Of a DNA stretch of 64,000 nucleotides, positions 26,706-36,135 are shown piece after piece; position 1 is the stretch's first letter; the number at the start of each line of letters is the position of its first letter. This DNA is from Sporosarcina aquimarina. Lineage in GTDB: Bacteria; Bacillota; Bacilli; Bacillales_A; Planococcaceae. The notes beneath the pieces were generated by a model, which worked only from the letters and a program-made list of their open reading frames with translations, had not been told where the DNA came from and searched no databases. The stretch lies in contig NZ_JAMBOM010000001.1 of the NCBI RefSeq assembly GCF_023715615.1, positions 496,001 to 560,000 of the forward strand. The letters run 5' to 3'. Made by a program: the position numbers and the translations under genes.

Positions 26706-27437
26706 ATGAGTTATAAAAATAAAAAGGATGATATTTCCTTCTATAACTTGGAGTGGGACACAAAGTACTTTGATGTTACCTGTGCAAAAGTAATAATATA
26801 TAGACCACTTGAACTTAAGGAATGGGAGCAACTTCTAGTTAGATTTAAAGACTATCAATTTATTTCTATAGAGAATCGAGATTCAGAACCTGTTAATTCA
26901 CAGTTTATTGGAAGGGATACTTCAGCATTTTTGGCGGATGTAAATATTCAATTTGTAAAAAAAGTAGAAGGTAATTATGTAATACCAGGAAATATCACTG
27001 TACATCAAGGTTTTAAAAAAAATGACCAGATAGTGGATATGGCTGACTTTCAGTTTTCTAAGTTTACAGAAGATCCCCAATTGGCTAAACGTGGTGGGGA
27101 TAAGGTATACCTTCAGTGGCTTATGAACTCTTTTGAGAAGTCAAATAAGTATTATGCCTTATCATGGGAACAACAAGGCCGATTAAACGGTTTTCTATTA
27201 CACTCTTACTCAGAAAATGCCTGTGTCGTAGAGCTAATTGCTGCAGCCAAGTCTTCAACTAAAAGAGGTATTGGTTCAAGTTTATTCCGATCAGTTGAAT
27301 ACCATGCATTTCAACGAGGTATTAAGGAGATTAAAGTAGGCACCCAAGTGCGGAATATGGCTGCTATTAATTTTTATCATAAGGTTGGTTGTAAGCAGGT
27401 GGGGTGTCATCAAGTATACCATTTATGGAATATATAA
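26706..27437 (+). CDS. GNAT N-acetyltransferase, probably for the amino sugar (WecD-like)
   Basis: The 243-residue soluble enzyme has a C-terminal GNAT domain: VVELIAAAKSSTKRGIGSSLF holds the acetyl-CoA pyrophosphate loop, and IKVGTQVRNMAAINFYHKVG matches the end of WecD-type sugar acetyltransferases. The N-terminal ~110 residues are a less conserved sugar-binding part. It lies 12 bases after the PglC-type gene and next to the aminotransferase. The likely role is N-acetylation of the 4-amino group, a step done by a left-handed beta-helix enzyme (PglD) in Campylobacter. The substrate is inference from context. Confidence 0.8.
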   Translation: MSYKNKKDDISFYNLEWDTKYFDVTCAKVIIYRPLELKEWEQLLVRFKDYQFISIENRDSEPVNSQFIGRDTSAFLADVNIQFVKKVEGNYVIPGNITVHQGFKKNDQIVDMADFQFSKFTEDPQLAKRGGDKVYLQWLMNSFEKSNKYYALSWEQQGRLNGFLLHSYSENACVVELIAAAKSSTKRGIGSSLFRSVEYHAFQRGIKEIKVGTQVRNMAAINFYHKVGCKQVGCHQVYHLWNI

Positions 27438-27471
27438 AAATGTGAAATTGTAATTACTTCGGAGGTTTTAA

Positions 27472-28575
27472 ATGAAAAAAATCTTAATTGTCTCAACAGT
27501 AAGTAGACAGTTTTATTTATTTGAACAGGGTAATATAGAAGTTTTAAAATCATTGGGGTTTGAAGTACATGCTGCTGCTAACTTTAGTGATGCAAATGAA
27601 AGGCTGGATTCTCTAGGTATTATTAGACACCCTTTTGATATTAATCGTTCCCCGTTTTCTCTAAAAAATATAAAAGCCTATAAGCAGCTTAAAGAGGTAA
27701 TGAAATTTGGGCATTTCGATGCCATTCACTGTCATTCTCCTATGGGGGGCGTAATAGCAAGACTAGTTGCGAAGTCATTAGGAGTTACGCCTGTAATCTA
27801 TACGGCACACGGTTTTCATTTTTATAAAGGTGCCCCATTTATTAACTGGGCAGTCTACTATACAGTGGAGAAATTTATGGCGAGATGTACAGATCATCTT
27901 ATCACGATAAACCAAGAGGACTTTCAAAAAGCTAATGAATTTAAAGCAGGCAAAGTACATTATGTTCCAGGTATCGGTGTAGATACATCTAAGTTTAATG
28001 TTACAGTTTATAGCCGTGAGGAAAAGCGAACTGAATTAGAGATAGATAAAGATACAGTCGTATTGCTCTCTATTGGTGAGATGATTAAACGAAAAAATCA
28101 TGAGACTGCATTAAGAGCATTGGAGAAACTGAAAGATGAAAGTTTCGTCTATTTAATCTGTGGTCGAGGAGAATTAGATAGCTATTTAAAGGACCTTACG
28201 GTTTCTTTAGGAATTCAAGAAAAAGTAAAATTCTTAGGTTACAGGAATGACATAAAAGAAATTTGTATTGCTTCTGATATTTTTATATTCCCCTCTTATC
28301 AAGAAGGATTACCTGTATCTGTTATGGAGGCCATGTCTGCAGGACTACCAATTGTCGCTTCTGAAATTCGAGGAAATACAGATTTAATTGAAAACGGTGT
28401 TGGCGGATACTTATTACATCCAGAGGATATTGGTGGATTTGCAGAAACTATTCAAAAGGTGGTAAAAGATAAGGAATTACGTAAATCAATGGGCGCAAAA
28501 AATAAAGATGAAGTGAAAAAATATGATATAAGTATTGTGAGAGAGAAAATGAGAGATATTTATCGCGGACTATAA
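27472..28575 (+). CDS. GT4-family glycosyltransferase (CapM/PglA-like)
   Basis: This 367-residue GT-B enzyme transfers a sugar from a nucleotide donor to the lipid-linked starter. The N-domain begins MKKILIVSTVSRQFYLFEQG and contains AIHCHSPMGGVIARLVAK and YTAHGFHFYKGAP, features of the PglA/CapM group that add the second sugar. The C-domain has LSIGEMIKRKNHETALRAL and the donor-binding FPSYQEGLPVSVMEAMSAG near residue 285. AGGAGG-like spacing (GGAGG before ATG) is good. Which sugar is used cannot be told from sequence. Confidence 0.88.
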   Translation: MKKILIVSTVSRQFYLFEQGNIEVLKSLGFEVHAAANFSDANERLDSLGIIRHPFDINRSPFSLKNIKAYKQLKEVMKFGHFDAIHCHSPMGGVIARLVAKSLGVTPVIYTAHGFHFYKGAPFINWAVYYTVEKFMARCTDHLITINQEDFQKANEFKAGKVHYVPGIGVDTSKFNVTVYSREEKRTELEIDKDTVVLLSIGEMIKRKNHETALRALEKLKDESFVYLICGRGELDSYLKDLTVSLGIQEKVKFLGYRNDIKEICIASDIFIFPSYQEGLPVSVMEAMSAGLPIVASEIRGNTDLIENGVGGYLLHPEDIGGFAETIQKVVKDKELRKSMGAKNKDEVKKYDISIVREKMRDIYRGL

Positions 28576-28606
28576 CACAATTTTAATAGGAAAAGGAAGA
28601 CTATGA

Positions 28607-29731
28607 ATGAGAGTTATATTTTTACGTTCTAATCCTGTAGATCCTGATTCTAGGGTAGAAAAAGAAGTGAATAGTCTTGTAAAAGCAGGATATGAAGTGG
28701 AAATTCTAGCATGGGATCGAAGTTCCAGATATACCCAAGAGGAAACGTTCTTAAAACTAGAATCTGGTAGTGTTAAAATTTATCGTTTTGGTATTCCAGC
28801 CTCTTATGGTGGTGGAATGCGAAAAAACTTGTGGCCATTGATGAAATTTCAAATAAGAGTTTTTAACTGGTTAGTTAAAAACAAAAAAAGATATGATATT
28901 ATTCATGCCTGTGACTTTGACACTGCCTTTATATCAAGTAAAGTAGCAAAGCAACTGAAGAAAAAGTTCGTATATGATATTTTTGATTATTATGTCGATG
29001 CATTTGGTGTGCCGAAGAAAATGAAAAAGTACATTGTATATCAAGACCACCACATTATTAATACAGCGGATGCTGTAATTGTATGTACGGACAAAAGACG
29101 AGAGCAGATTGAAGGGACTAGCCCTATACGTTTAGCTGTAATTCATAATACACCAGCGGAACAAGGAGTTAACTTTCGAAAACTTAATTTAAATCCTAAT
29201 AGGACAAAGTTAGTTTATGTTGGGATTCTAGGGAAAGGAAGATTTATTAGGGAAATCGTAGAAATAGTAAAAAGAAACCCTCAATATGAGTTTCATGTAG
29301 GTGGATTTGGAGAGTATGAGCAATATTTAGAGGAAGTAGCAAAGGAATGTGATAATATTTTTTTCTATGGAAAACTTCCATATCATAGAACTTTAGAATT
29401 AGAAAATAGTTGTGATATTATGATTGCTATTTATGACCCGCAGATACCAAATCATTATTATGCTGCACCGAATAAATTTTACGAATCTTTAATGTTAGGA
29501 AAGCCATTAATTATGGTGAAAAAAACTGGTATGGATGATTTAGTAGCTGAACATGATATTGGTAATATTATTGAATACAACATGGAAAGCTTAGAAGATG
29601 CTGTTGGGAATCTTGTGGTGCGGAAGTCTGAATGGGATAATATATCGACAAAAATGAAGAACTTGTATAAAGATAAATATAGTTGGGGTGAGATGGAAGT
29701 AAGGTTAATAAATCTTTACAAAGATTTATAA
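28607..29731 (+). CDS. GT4-like glycosyltransferase
   Basis: The 374-residue protein is a GT-B glycosyltransferase with an N-domain opening MRVIFLRSNPVDPDSRVEKEV, YDIIHACDFDTAF near residue 100 and a C-domain with KLVYVGILGKGRFI and YYAAPNKFYESLMLGKPLI for donor binding. It likely adds the third or a later residue of the repeat unit. It is 31 bases after the previous glycosyltransferase on the same strand and shares the AT-rich composition of the block. The sugar and linkage are unknown. Confidence 0.82.
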   Translation: MRVIFLRSNPVDPDSRVEKEVNSLVKAGYEVEILAWDRSSRYTQEETFLKLESGSVKIYRFGIPASYGGGMRKNLWPLMKFQIRVFNWLVKNKKRYDIIHACDFDTAFISSKVAKQLKKKFVYDIFDYYVDAFGVPKKMKKYIVYQDHHIINTADAVIVCTDKRREQIEGTSPIRLAVIHNTPAEQGVNFRKLNLNPNRTKLVYVGILGKGRFIREIVEIVKRNPQYEFHVGGFGEYEQYLEEVAKECDNIFFYGKLPYHRTLELENSCDIMIAIYDPQIPNHYYAAPNKFYESLMLGKPLIMVKKTGMDDLVAEHDIGNIIEYNMESLEDAVGNLVVRKSEWDNISTKMKNLYKDKYSWGEMEVRLINLYKDL

Positions 29732-29802
29732 ATGTTGATTTATTGTATCTTCACTTGCTTTATCATCTTGAACTTAAAGCCTTAAAGTGAGGAGACTTTT
29801 TA

Positions 29803-30981
29803 GTGAAAATATTATATGTGGTATCTAGACCGTTAGAGATTAACACGTCTGCTTCCATAAGAAATCGTGCGACAATCGAAGGTTTATTAAATTTAGGCCA
29901 TGATGTAGATTTAATAACTACTGAGTTTGATAAAAACCATTCAAATTATGACAAGAGCTTATCAAACAGTAATCTAAATGTACGCTATTTTAAGCTGGGC
30001 GGTATACAGGAAATTGCAAAGTTCGGTAGAAAGTTTAAGGCAATTCAACCGTTAAAAAATATAGCTTACAAAGTAATTATGCTCTTCGAAATTTATGACA
30101 ATCTTAAAGGGTTGGCAAACTATGCTACAAAGAATCACATGGATATTATGGATGGTAAGTACGATTTAATTATATCTTCTTCGGATCCTAAGTCTTCACA
30201 TCTATTCGTTAGCAGAATGTATGAAAATGGTTTAGTTGATGAAACGCCGTGGATACAAATATGGGGTGATCCATTTTTATCAGATATTACAAGAAGCAGT
30301 AAAATGTTAAATTCAAGGATAAAAAAAGAAGAGAAAAAACTCTTGAAATATGCTAATAAGGTAATCTATGTATCAAAATTAACTTTATATGATCAAAAAC
30401 AACTATATTCATACTATGCATCAAAGATGGTGTTTATACCAATTCCTTATGTGCAGAAAGAGATATATCCAAATAGTAATATTTGCGAAGAATCGTTAAC
30501 ATTTTTATATTGCGGTGATTATTCAACAAAAATTAGAGATATTAAACCTCTATATGAGGCAATTAAGCATTCTAAACATAAATTAATCATTTGTGGGTTA
30601 AGTGATATTATACTTGAGGATACAGACCGTATTAAAGTTTATCCAAGGGTATCCTTTAAAAAAACGAAAGATTTCGAAAGGAAATCAGATGTCTTAGTTC
30701 ATTTAAGTAATAATAAAGGGACACAGATTCCGGGTAAAATTTATCAATATTCGGGCACCAATAAGTTAATCTTATTTATACTTGACGGGAAAAACGATGT
30801 ATTGATAAAAACATTTAATAAGTATAATCGATATGTTTTTGCGAATAACAATAAGGTTGAAATTTTTGAAAAAGTTCTTCAAATAGAGAATAAAGAATTT
30901 GAAAACACCAAGTTTGTGGTGGAAGATTTTAGTCCCGAGAATATTGCAAATGAAATAATTAACATAAACGATAAGTGTTAA
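29803..30981 (+). CDS. Glycosyltransferase (GT-B fold, GT4-like)
   Basis: This 392-residue protein begins MKILYVVSRPLEINTSASIRN, the N-terminal strand and loop of GT4-type enzymes, with DLIISSSDPKSSHL and ETPWIQIWGDPF in the middle and a C-terminal Rossmann-like half (LTFLYCGDYSTKIRD, IPGKIYQYSGTNKLIL). The donor-site Glu-X7-Glu motif is weak, so the family call is less secure than for its neighbours. The start at 29803 is GTG, about nine bases after GAGGAG. It lies between other glycan genes and precedes the polymerase by 16 bases. Confidence 0.75.
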   Translation: MKILYVVSRPLEINTSASIRNRATIEGLLNLGHDVDLITTEFDKNHSNYDKSLSNSNLNVRYFKLGGIQEIAKFGRKFKAIQPLKNIAYKVIMLFEIYDNLKGLANYATKNHMDIMDGKYDLIISSSDPKSSHLFVSRMYENGLVDETPWIQIWGDPFLSDITRSSKMLNSRIKKEEKKLLKYANKVIYVSKLTLYDQKQLYSYYASKMVFIPIPYVQKEIYPNSNICEESLTFLYCGDYSTKIRDIKPLYEAIKHSKHKLIICGLSDIILEDTDRIKVYPRVSFKKTKDFERKSDVLVHLSNNKGTQIPGKIYQYSGTNKLILFILDGKNDVLIKTFNKYNRYVFANNNKVEIFEKVLQIENKEFENTKFVVEDFSPENIANEIININDKC

Positions 30982-30997
30982 AAATGGAGTGTTTTTA

Positions 30998-32410
30998 ATG
31001 GTAACTTCGCTAGTTATTCTTTTATATAGTTTATTACTACTTATAACAATATATAATTTAGTTAATCAATATAAACGGAAGAAAGTACTGAACGGCTTCA
31101 TTTTTTTTCATGTTGCATTTATTTTGTATTATATTTTTATCCCCATTATAAGTCACATTTTCATAAAGTTAAATTCGGAAAGCTTAAATAGCTTTGTCTT
31201 GTGGATAAGTTTAACAACTTCATATGATGTATTCTATGCATTTTCTTATACAATTATTGCTTACTCAGTGTTTATATTTGTTTATAGAATAAGTATCACA
31301 CCGAAAACTATATTACTAAGACAGGGACATATAAAGGAAGTCAATCTTTTGGGGAACAATAACCTTGATAATCAGATAACAGAAGAAAATAAAGTAGTAT
31401 ATAAATTTGCAGTTTTTACTGGAATTTCAACATTAGCTATTGGTATTTTTGCTGAGTTGCTCGTCGCTAATAGCCTTGGTGGTATCTTTACTGCACTTGC
31501 AATGGGAGATCAACTAAGAGCCTTTGGGAGTGACAGTTCAATCTTAATACCGCAAAATAGACTCTTTGCAATAGTATTAATGGTAAGTTCACTTGCTTCA
31601 ACGTATTTTTTAGCTTATGCATCAAGAATAAAAAGAAGTTTCATCATGATGATTCTGTTTTTATTATCAATTTGTGCAAGTATTTTTTTTCTTCTTATTA
31701 ACGCAGGGAGGTTAGGAGTAATACTTTTTGCTTTGACGTTTTTCATAGATTTTGCATTCAGGAAATCAAAACACCCATTTATTTATATGTTTGTGTTTTC
31801 TATAATTGGCTTCATTTTATTGGGTCTTTTAGATGATCTATTTTTCTATCTAAGTTATGGGTATATAAAAGAAAGTTCCTCAGATTTTGCTTCATTTATC
31901 AATGAATTTGCTTTTCCATATCTTAATTTACTAAATATACATCATATTAATGATTCTTATGGACTCAGAATGGGAGTTGATTATTTTACTTGGATCATCA
32001 ATATTATTCCAACTTCTATACTAAGTATATTTGGATTAGCTAAAGTTACATCTGGTTATCATTTTATAACAGAATATTATATTGAAAATAATACCCACGG
32101 TGGAATTCCAACTGATATTTTAACATTAGGAATGAGACAGTTTGGTTTTATAGGTATAATAATTATCTCAACGATACTTGCGATTATTTGCAAGTATATG
32201 GACAAAGTGGTTGATAAGTTACATTCGAATGAGTTCTATTTCATTACATTAAGAATTGCTTTAATCATGTTTATTATCGTTCCTTATGCAGATTTAGATT
32301 CATTTGTACGTAATAGATATGACATGATAATGGTTCTAATGTTCGCAATCATAGTCAACTTAATTAGATTGAAGAGTAAAAGACATTACCTTAAAAGAAA
32401 TACTAATTGA
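30998..32410 (+). CDS. Wzy-like polysaccharide polymerase
   Basis: The 470-residue protein has 11-12 predicted hydrophobic helices and one larger loop (around EYYIENNTHGGIPTDIL) typical of O-antigen/EPS polymerases, which join lipid-linked repeat units on the outer membrane face. Sequence conservation in this family is very low, so the call rests on topology, the loop and its position between glycosyltransferases and the flippase. I chose ATG 30998, eight bases after GGAG; a GTG nine bases upstream is too close to that site. The gene is strongly AT-rich. Confidence 0.78.
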   Translation: MVTSLVILLYSLLLLITIYNLVNQYKRKKVLNGFIFFHVAFILYYIFIPIISHIFIKLNSESLNSFVLWISLTTSYDVFYAFSYTIIAYSVFIFVYRISITPKTILLRQGHIKEVNLLGNNNLDNQITEENKVVYKFAVFTGISTLAIGIFAELLVANSLGGIFTALAMGDQLRAFGSDSSILIPQNRLFAIVLMVSSLASTYFLAYASRIKRSFIMMILFLLSICASIFFLLINAGRLGVILFALTFFIDFAFRKSKHPFIYMFVFSIIGFILLGLLDDLFFYLSYGYIKESSSDFASFINEFAFPYLNLLNIHHINDSYGLRMGVDYFTWIINIIPTSILSIFGLAKVTSGYHFITEYYIENNTHGGIPTDILTLGMRQFGFIGIIIISTILAIICKYMDKVVDKLHSNEFYFITLRIALIMFIIVPYADLDSFVRNRYDMIMVLMFAIIVNLIRLKSKRHYLKRNTN

Positions 32411-32427
32411 TGGGAGATTACGGGGGA

Positions 32428-33015
32428 ATGAGAATTTTTGTGCATCAAATATTTATTTTAGTTTCAAAGTTTATCATGCCCATTTTTTTTAATAAAGAAT
32501 TTCTTAAAGGGCGTTGGTTTGAAAACAATATTGAAGGCTGGAAATGGTGCTGGAGGAGTTTATTGTTTCAAAAGATGCTGGGAATGAACAGACATGTTCC
32601 ATTCCCAGTTTCACATAATAATATTATCGGAAAAATAGATAATATTTATTTTAATGTAAATGATATGAATAACTTTCAACACATGGGCTGTTATTTCCAA
32701 AACTGGAGTGGAGGAAAGATTATCATTGGGGAAGGAACATACATCGCACCTAATGTTGGGTTAATTACTGAAAATCATAATTTCTATCATTTGGATGCAC
32801 ATGATGAACCTAAGGACATCATTATCGGAAAGGATTGTTGGATAGGTATGAATGTAGTAATTTTACCCGGTGTCAAATTAGGAAACCACACCATTGTTGG
32901 TGCAGGTGCAGTTGTTACTAGGAGCTTTGAAGAAGGAAACTGTGTTATCGGTGGAGTTGCTGCTAAAAAAATTAAAGACTTAGAAAAGCAGTTGGTATCT
33001 AAATTAAATAATTAA
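32428..33015 (+). CDS. Left-handed beta-helix acetyltransferase
   Basis: The ~195-residue protein ends in hexapeptide repeats of the LbH type: GKIIIGEGTYIAPNVGLI, IIIGKDCWIGMNVVILPGV and GNHTIVGAGAVVTRSF, the latter two typical of CapG/WcaF/Maa-like O-acetyltransferases. A hydrophobic N-terminal segment (VHQIFILVSKFIMPIFF) suggests membrane contact. ATG 32428 is preceded by GGGAG ten bases upstream; an ATG at 32410 lacks a site. It overlaps or closely follows the Wzy gene. It may O-acetylate the repeat unit, or it could be the PglD-type N-acetyltransferase of the bacillosamine route instead of the GNAT gene. Confidence 0.82.
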   Translation: MRIFVHQIFILVSKFIMPIFFNKEFLKGRWFENNIEGWKWCWRSLLFQKMLGMNRHVPFPVSHNNIIGKIDNIYFNVNDMNNFQHMGCYFQNWSGGKIIIGEGTYIAPNVGLITENHNFYHLDAHDEPKDIIIGKDCWIGMNVVILPGVKLGNHTIVGAGAVVTRSFEEGNCVIGGVAAKKIKDLEKQLVSKLNN

Positions 33016-33066
33016 AGTGTATTAATATATTTTGAAGTATTTATATGTTTAGAATAGAGGGGAAAT

Positions 33067-34347
33067 ATGAATACATTGAGAAAGAAGCTATTAGACTCTC
33101 AGTATTTTAAATATATTTATCAATTAACAATAGGTTCATTTCTTGCTCAAATCATAACTGTTATTGTAGCACCAATAATGACAAGACTTTATACACCAGA
33201 ACAAATAGCTATATACACACTAATATTGACATTAGTAGCAATGTTTGGACCAGTTTTATGTGGGAAATATGACCAAGCGATTGTAGCCGAAGAAAATGAA
33301 AAACAAGTAATGCAATTAATCGTTGGAAGTCTAGTGTTTTCATTTGTTTTCCTGATATTTATTACGTTAGGCTTTAAGTATTATCTATCAATGAACCCGC
33401 AAATTACAGAAGAGGTAGGCGGATTTGCCTATCTAGTAATTGGGATATTATTTCTAACGGCGCTTGTAAATATCTTGACAGCTTATAACAATAGGCATAA
33501 AGAATATAAAACCATATCTTCGGTAATAGTTACTAGAACAATAGCACAAAATATTGGAATAGTGATCTTGGGTCTTCTAAAATCAGGATCAATAGGATTG
33601 TTAGTATCTCAATTATTAGGAATGTTAGTAGGGTTTAAAAGACAAGGAAAGCATTTATTCGAGAATAGAATTCAATTAAAGGATGTTAGTTTTAAGGGTA
33701 TAAAAGAGTCATTAACAAAATATAGAAATTTGCCGATATTCTCGATGCCTGCACATTTTATTAATACGACTTCTTATTCTGTATTAAACTTTTTTATTAT
33801 TGGATTATTTGGACTAGCGATATTTGGATTCTATTCAATTTCTTATAGAATACTAGGGCTACCTTTAAACTTAATAAGTATAAATGTTTCAAAGGTATTC
33901 TTCCAAAAGGCATCAGAAGAAAATCAATTGACAGGTAACTATAGTAAGTCATTAAAATTTGTAAGCCTCTTTCTTTTATGTCTGTCCATACCTATGGTTC
34001 TGATATTGATGATCTTAGGACCTTACGTATTTGAGGTAGTATTTGGAGATGGTTGGGATGTAGCTGGAGTTTTTGTACAAATACTTGCACCGATGTATGG
34101 CGTTAGGTTTATCGTGACCGCTTTAGCTCCTGCATTAATTATTTCAGGAAAACAAAAGGCAGAGTTTTATATGTCTAATTTATTTATCGTAGCATCGGTT
34201 GTTTCTTATACGATATGTAAGTTTAAGGGGTGGGATATTTATATATTCTTAACCTTAATTACGGTTACTTATTCAGTAATATATGCGATTTTCTATGTAT
34301 ACATTTATAAATTGAGTAAAGGAACAAAAGCGATACTACATATTTAA
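33067..34347 (+). CDS. Wzx-type polysaccharide flippase
   Basis: This 426-residue protein has about 12 membrane helices and belongs to the MOP superfamily of lipid-linked oligosaccharide flippases. The start, YIYQLTIGSFLAQIITVIV then APIMTRLYTPEQIAIY, is the usual first-helix pattern with the conserved Arg-Leu-Tyr-Thr-Pro stretch. It moves undecaprenyl-linked repeats outward for Wzy. The ATG follows AGAGGGG. It is the last AT-rich gene; galE follows 16 bases later. Confidence 0.9.
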   Translation: MNTLRKKLLDSQYFKYIYQLTIGSFLAQIITVIVAPIMTRLYTPEQIAIYTLILTLVAMFGPVLCGKYDQAIVAEENEKQVMQLIVGSLVFSFVFLIFITLGFKYYLSMNPQITEEVGGFAYLVIGILFLTALVNILTAYNNRHKEYKTISSVIVTRTIAQNIGIVILGLLKSGSIGLLVSQLLGMLVGFKRQGKHLFENRIQLKDVSFKGIKESLTKYRNLPIFSMPAHFINTTSYSVLNFFIIGLFGLAIFGFYSISYRILGLPLNLISINVSKVFFQKASEENQLTGNYSKSLKFVSLFLLCLSIPMVLILMILGPYVFEVVFGDGWDVAGVFVQILAPMYGVRFIVTALAPALIISGKQKAEFYMSNLFIVASVVSYTICKFKGWDIYIFLTLITVTYSVIYAIFYVYIYKLSKGTKAILHI

Positions 34348-34363
34348 AGGAGGTTTACTAAAA

Positions 34364-35374
34364 ATGAACATACTAGTAACCGGCGGTGCCGGATATATTG
34401 GCTCACATACGTGTATTGCCTTGTTACAAGCTGGGCATTCAGTCATTATTGCTGATAATCTTTCTAACAGTAAGAGTGAGACTGTTATGAAAGTCATGGA
34501 TATAGCAGAAAAAGAAGTTACTTTTTACGAGATTGATGTAACAAATGCAGAAGCTGTTGATATTATTTTCAAAAATTATAAGATTGATGGAGTTATTCAT
34601 TTTGCGGGCCTTAAAGCGGTTGGCGAGTCAGTAGAAAAACCACTAGAATATTATCACAATAACATTGTAAGTACCGTGGTTCTAACAAAAGCCTGTCATA
34701 AATATGGTGTTAATCGATTTGTCTTTAGCTCATCAGCAACAGTGTATGGGGAAAATAATGTACCATTTTTCGAGACAATGGACCTGCTACCAACGACTAA
34801 TCCTTATGGTGAAACTAAAGCCATGAGTGAGCGTATTTTAACTGATATAACAAGGTCAAACCCTATCTTTTCCTTATCTATTCTTCGATATTTCAACCCA
34901 GTAGGAGCTCATGAGAGTGGATTAATTGGTGAGGCTCCAAATGGAATTCCAAATAATCTTATGCCATATGTAACTCAAGTAGCAAAAGGTAAACTTGAGA
35001 AATTACGTGTGTTTGGAAATGATTATCCAACGATAGATGGAACAGGTATAAGAGATTATATTCATGTAATGGATCTTGCTGAGGGCCATGTTGCTGCGTT
35101 AGAGAATCTTACTGAAGGTGTTCATGTTTATAATTTGGGAACTGGGAAAGGGACTAGTGTACTAGAGTTAGTAAAAGCTTTTGAAATAGCTAATGATATT
35201 AAAGTTTCTTATGAAATTGTCGATCGCAGAGCTGGAGATATAGCGTCGTATTACGCTGATACTTCTAAAGCAAAGAACGAACTCGGTTGGACTGCTAAGC
35301 GCGACATTGTGGCTATGTGCCGTGATGCATGGCGATTTGAGAAGAATTATAAAGATTTTGTGGAATCGAAATAA
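34364..35374 (+). CDS. galE: UDP-glucose 4-epimerase
   Basis: The 336-residue SDR enzyme interconverts UDP-glucose and UDP-galactose (and possibly the GlcNAc forms). NAD-binding GGAGYIGSHTC is at residues 7-17, the Ser of the triad is in FSSSATVYG, and the YxxxK pair is NPYGETKAM near residue 148. RYFNPVGAHESG and the C-terminal sugar-binding part are normal and the length is full. AAAGGAGG precedes the ATG. As the last gene of the polysaccharide operon it probably supplies UDP-Gal or UDP-GalNAc for the repeat unit. It is followed by about 750 bases of non-coding DNA. Confidence 0.95.
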   Translation: MNILVTGGAGYIGSHTCIALLQAGHSVIIADNLSNSKSETVMKVMDIAEKEVTFYEIDVTNAEAVDIIFKNYKIDGVIHFAGLKAVGESVEKPLEYYHNNIVSTVVLTKACHKYGVNRFVFSSSATVYGENNVPFFETMDLLPTTNPYGETKAMSERILTDITRSNPIFSLSILRYFNPVGAHESGLIGEAPNGIPNNLMPYVTQVAKGKLEKLRVFGNDYPTIDGTGIRDYIHVMDLAEGHVAALENLTEGVHVYNLGTGKGTSVLELVKAFEIANDIKVSYEIVDRRAGDIASYYADTSKAKNELGWTAKRDIVAMCRDAWRFEKNYKDFVESK

Positions 35375-35540
35375 AGTAGTTACCCCCTGGGCTGTCTCAT
35401 TTTGCAGCTTGGTGGGCTTATTTGTGTTATTCAAATATAGCAATACTTATTTCTAATATTACCCCGAATTTAATCAATATAAAAAGGCTTCCTTTAAACG
35501 GAATATCCAGACAATAATAAGATAACTTAGAGATTAATTG

Positions 35541-35655
35541 ACAATAGGTACCTGGAACTCACGCAATTCAGACACTAATCTAATAATTTAAGGTGAGATA
35601 AATGGATGACCTTCGCTTGTGGTGTAATTAGTAGGTAAAAGTGAGCGTCAAATAG
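35541..35655. repeat. Dispersed intergenic repeat, copy 1
   Basis: About 115 bases starting ACAATAGGTACCTGGA and ending GTGAGCGTCAAATAG match, with scattered changes, the segment at 47262-47376. The core CAATTCAGACACTAATCTAA recurs in shorter copies elsewhere in 41-55 kb. Confidence 0.75.
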
Positions 35656-35893
35656 TCTTGTGAGATGTACCTGCACAATAACCTTTATAGTTGTTAGGAC
35701 ATTTACTATTTTCTGAAGTAATTAATTTTTGAAATCTAGACTTGATAGAACCCTTGTCACTTGGTTCTTTATTTCCTTGATCAGAAATCTTTCCAATTAA
35801 TTGTAACCCTTTGAAAATGTGAATATATTTTATTTGGAATTATGACTGAAAAATCAAATGCCATTATTTGAAACTGCCTATGTACTAAAGTTT

Positions 35894-35937
35894 AACCCTG
35901 CCATTCGACAGCTCTAGTTGAATGTTAGGGTTTTTTT
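35894..35937 (+). terminator. Orphan terminator
   Basis: AACCCT ... AGGGTT outer stem with inner CATTCGAC / GTTGAATG pairs and seven T residues. It lies over 500 bases past galE with no gene before it, and follows a GCCTATGTACT motif also found before the orphan terminator at 54419. Confidence 0.7.
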
Positions 35938-36081
35938 GTTATGGAGTGACAATTAATCTAAATCATGACAGGTAGATAAGGTGACGATAAAACACAGAAT
36001 GAGTATTCTGTCAATACACTGGAGAAAAAGGGAATCTGACAACCAAATATAAGAAAAACCGAGAGTCGTTGACAATTTATG

Positions 36082-36110
36082 TAGACAGAACCTAAAACAC
36101 TGACTATACT
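36082..36110 (+). promoter_or_regulatory. Sigma-A promoter of the DndB-like operon
   Basis: TAGACA and TATACT with a 17-base spacer; AGGAGG follows nine bases after the -10, so the leader is very short. A TTGACA at 36069 lacks a matching -10. Confidence 0.6.
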
Positions 36111-36135
36111 GAAAATACAGGAGGGGGATGAGTCA

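Larger units (their letters stand above)
35375..36135. other. Long intergenic region between galE and the DndB-like genes
   Basis: No gene is supported. It carries one ~115-base dispersed repeat copy (35541-35655), an orphan terminator (35894-35937) and the promoter of the DndB-like operon at its right end. Confidence 0.55.
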
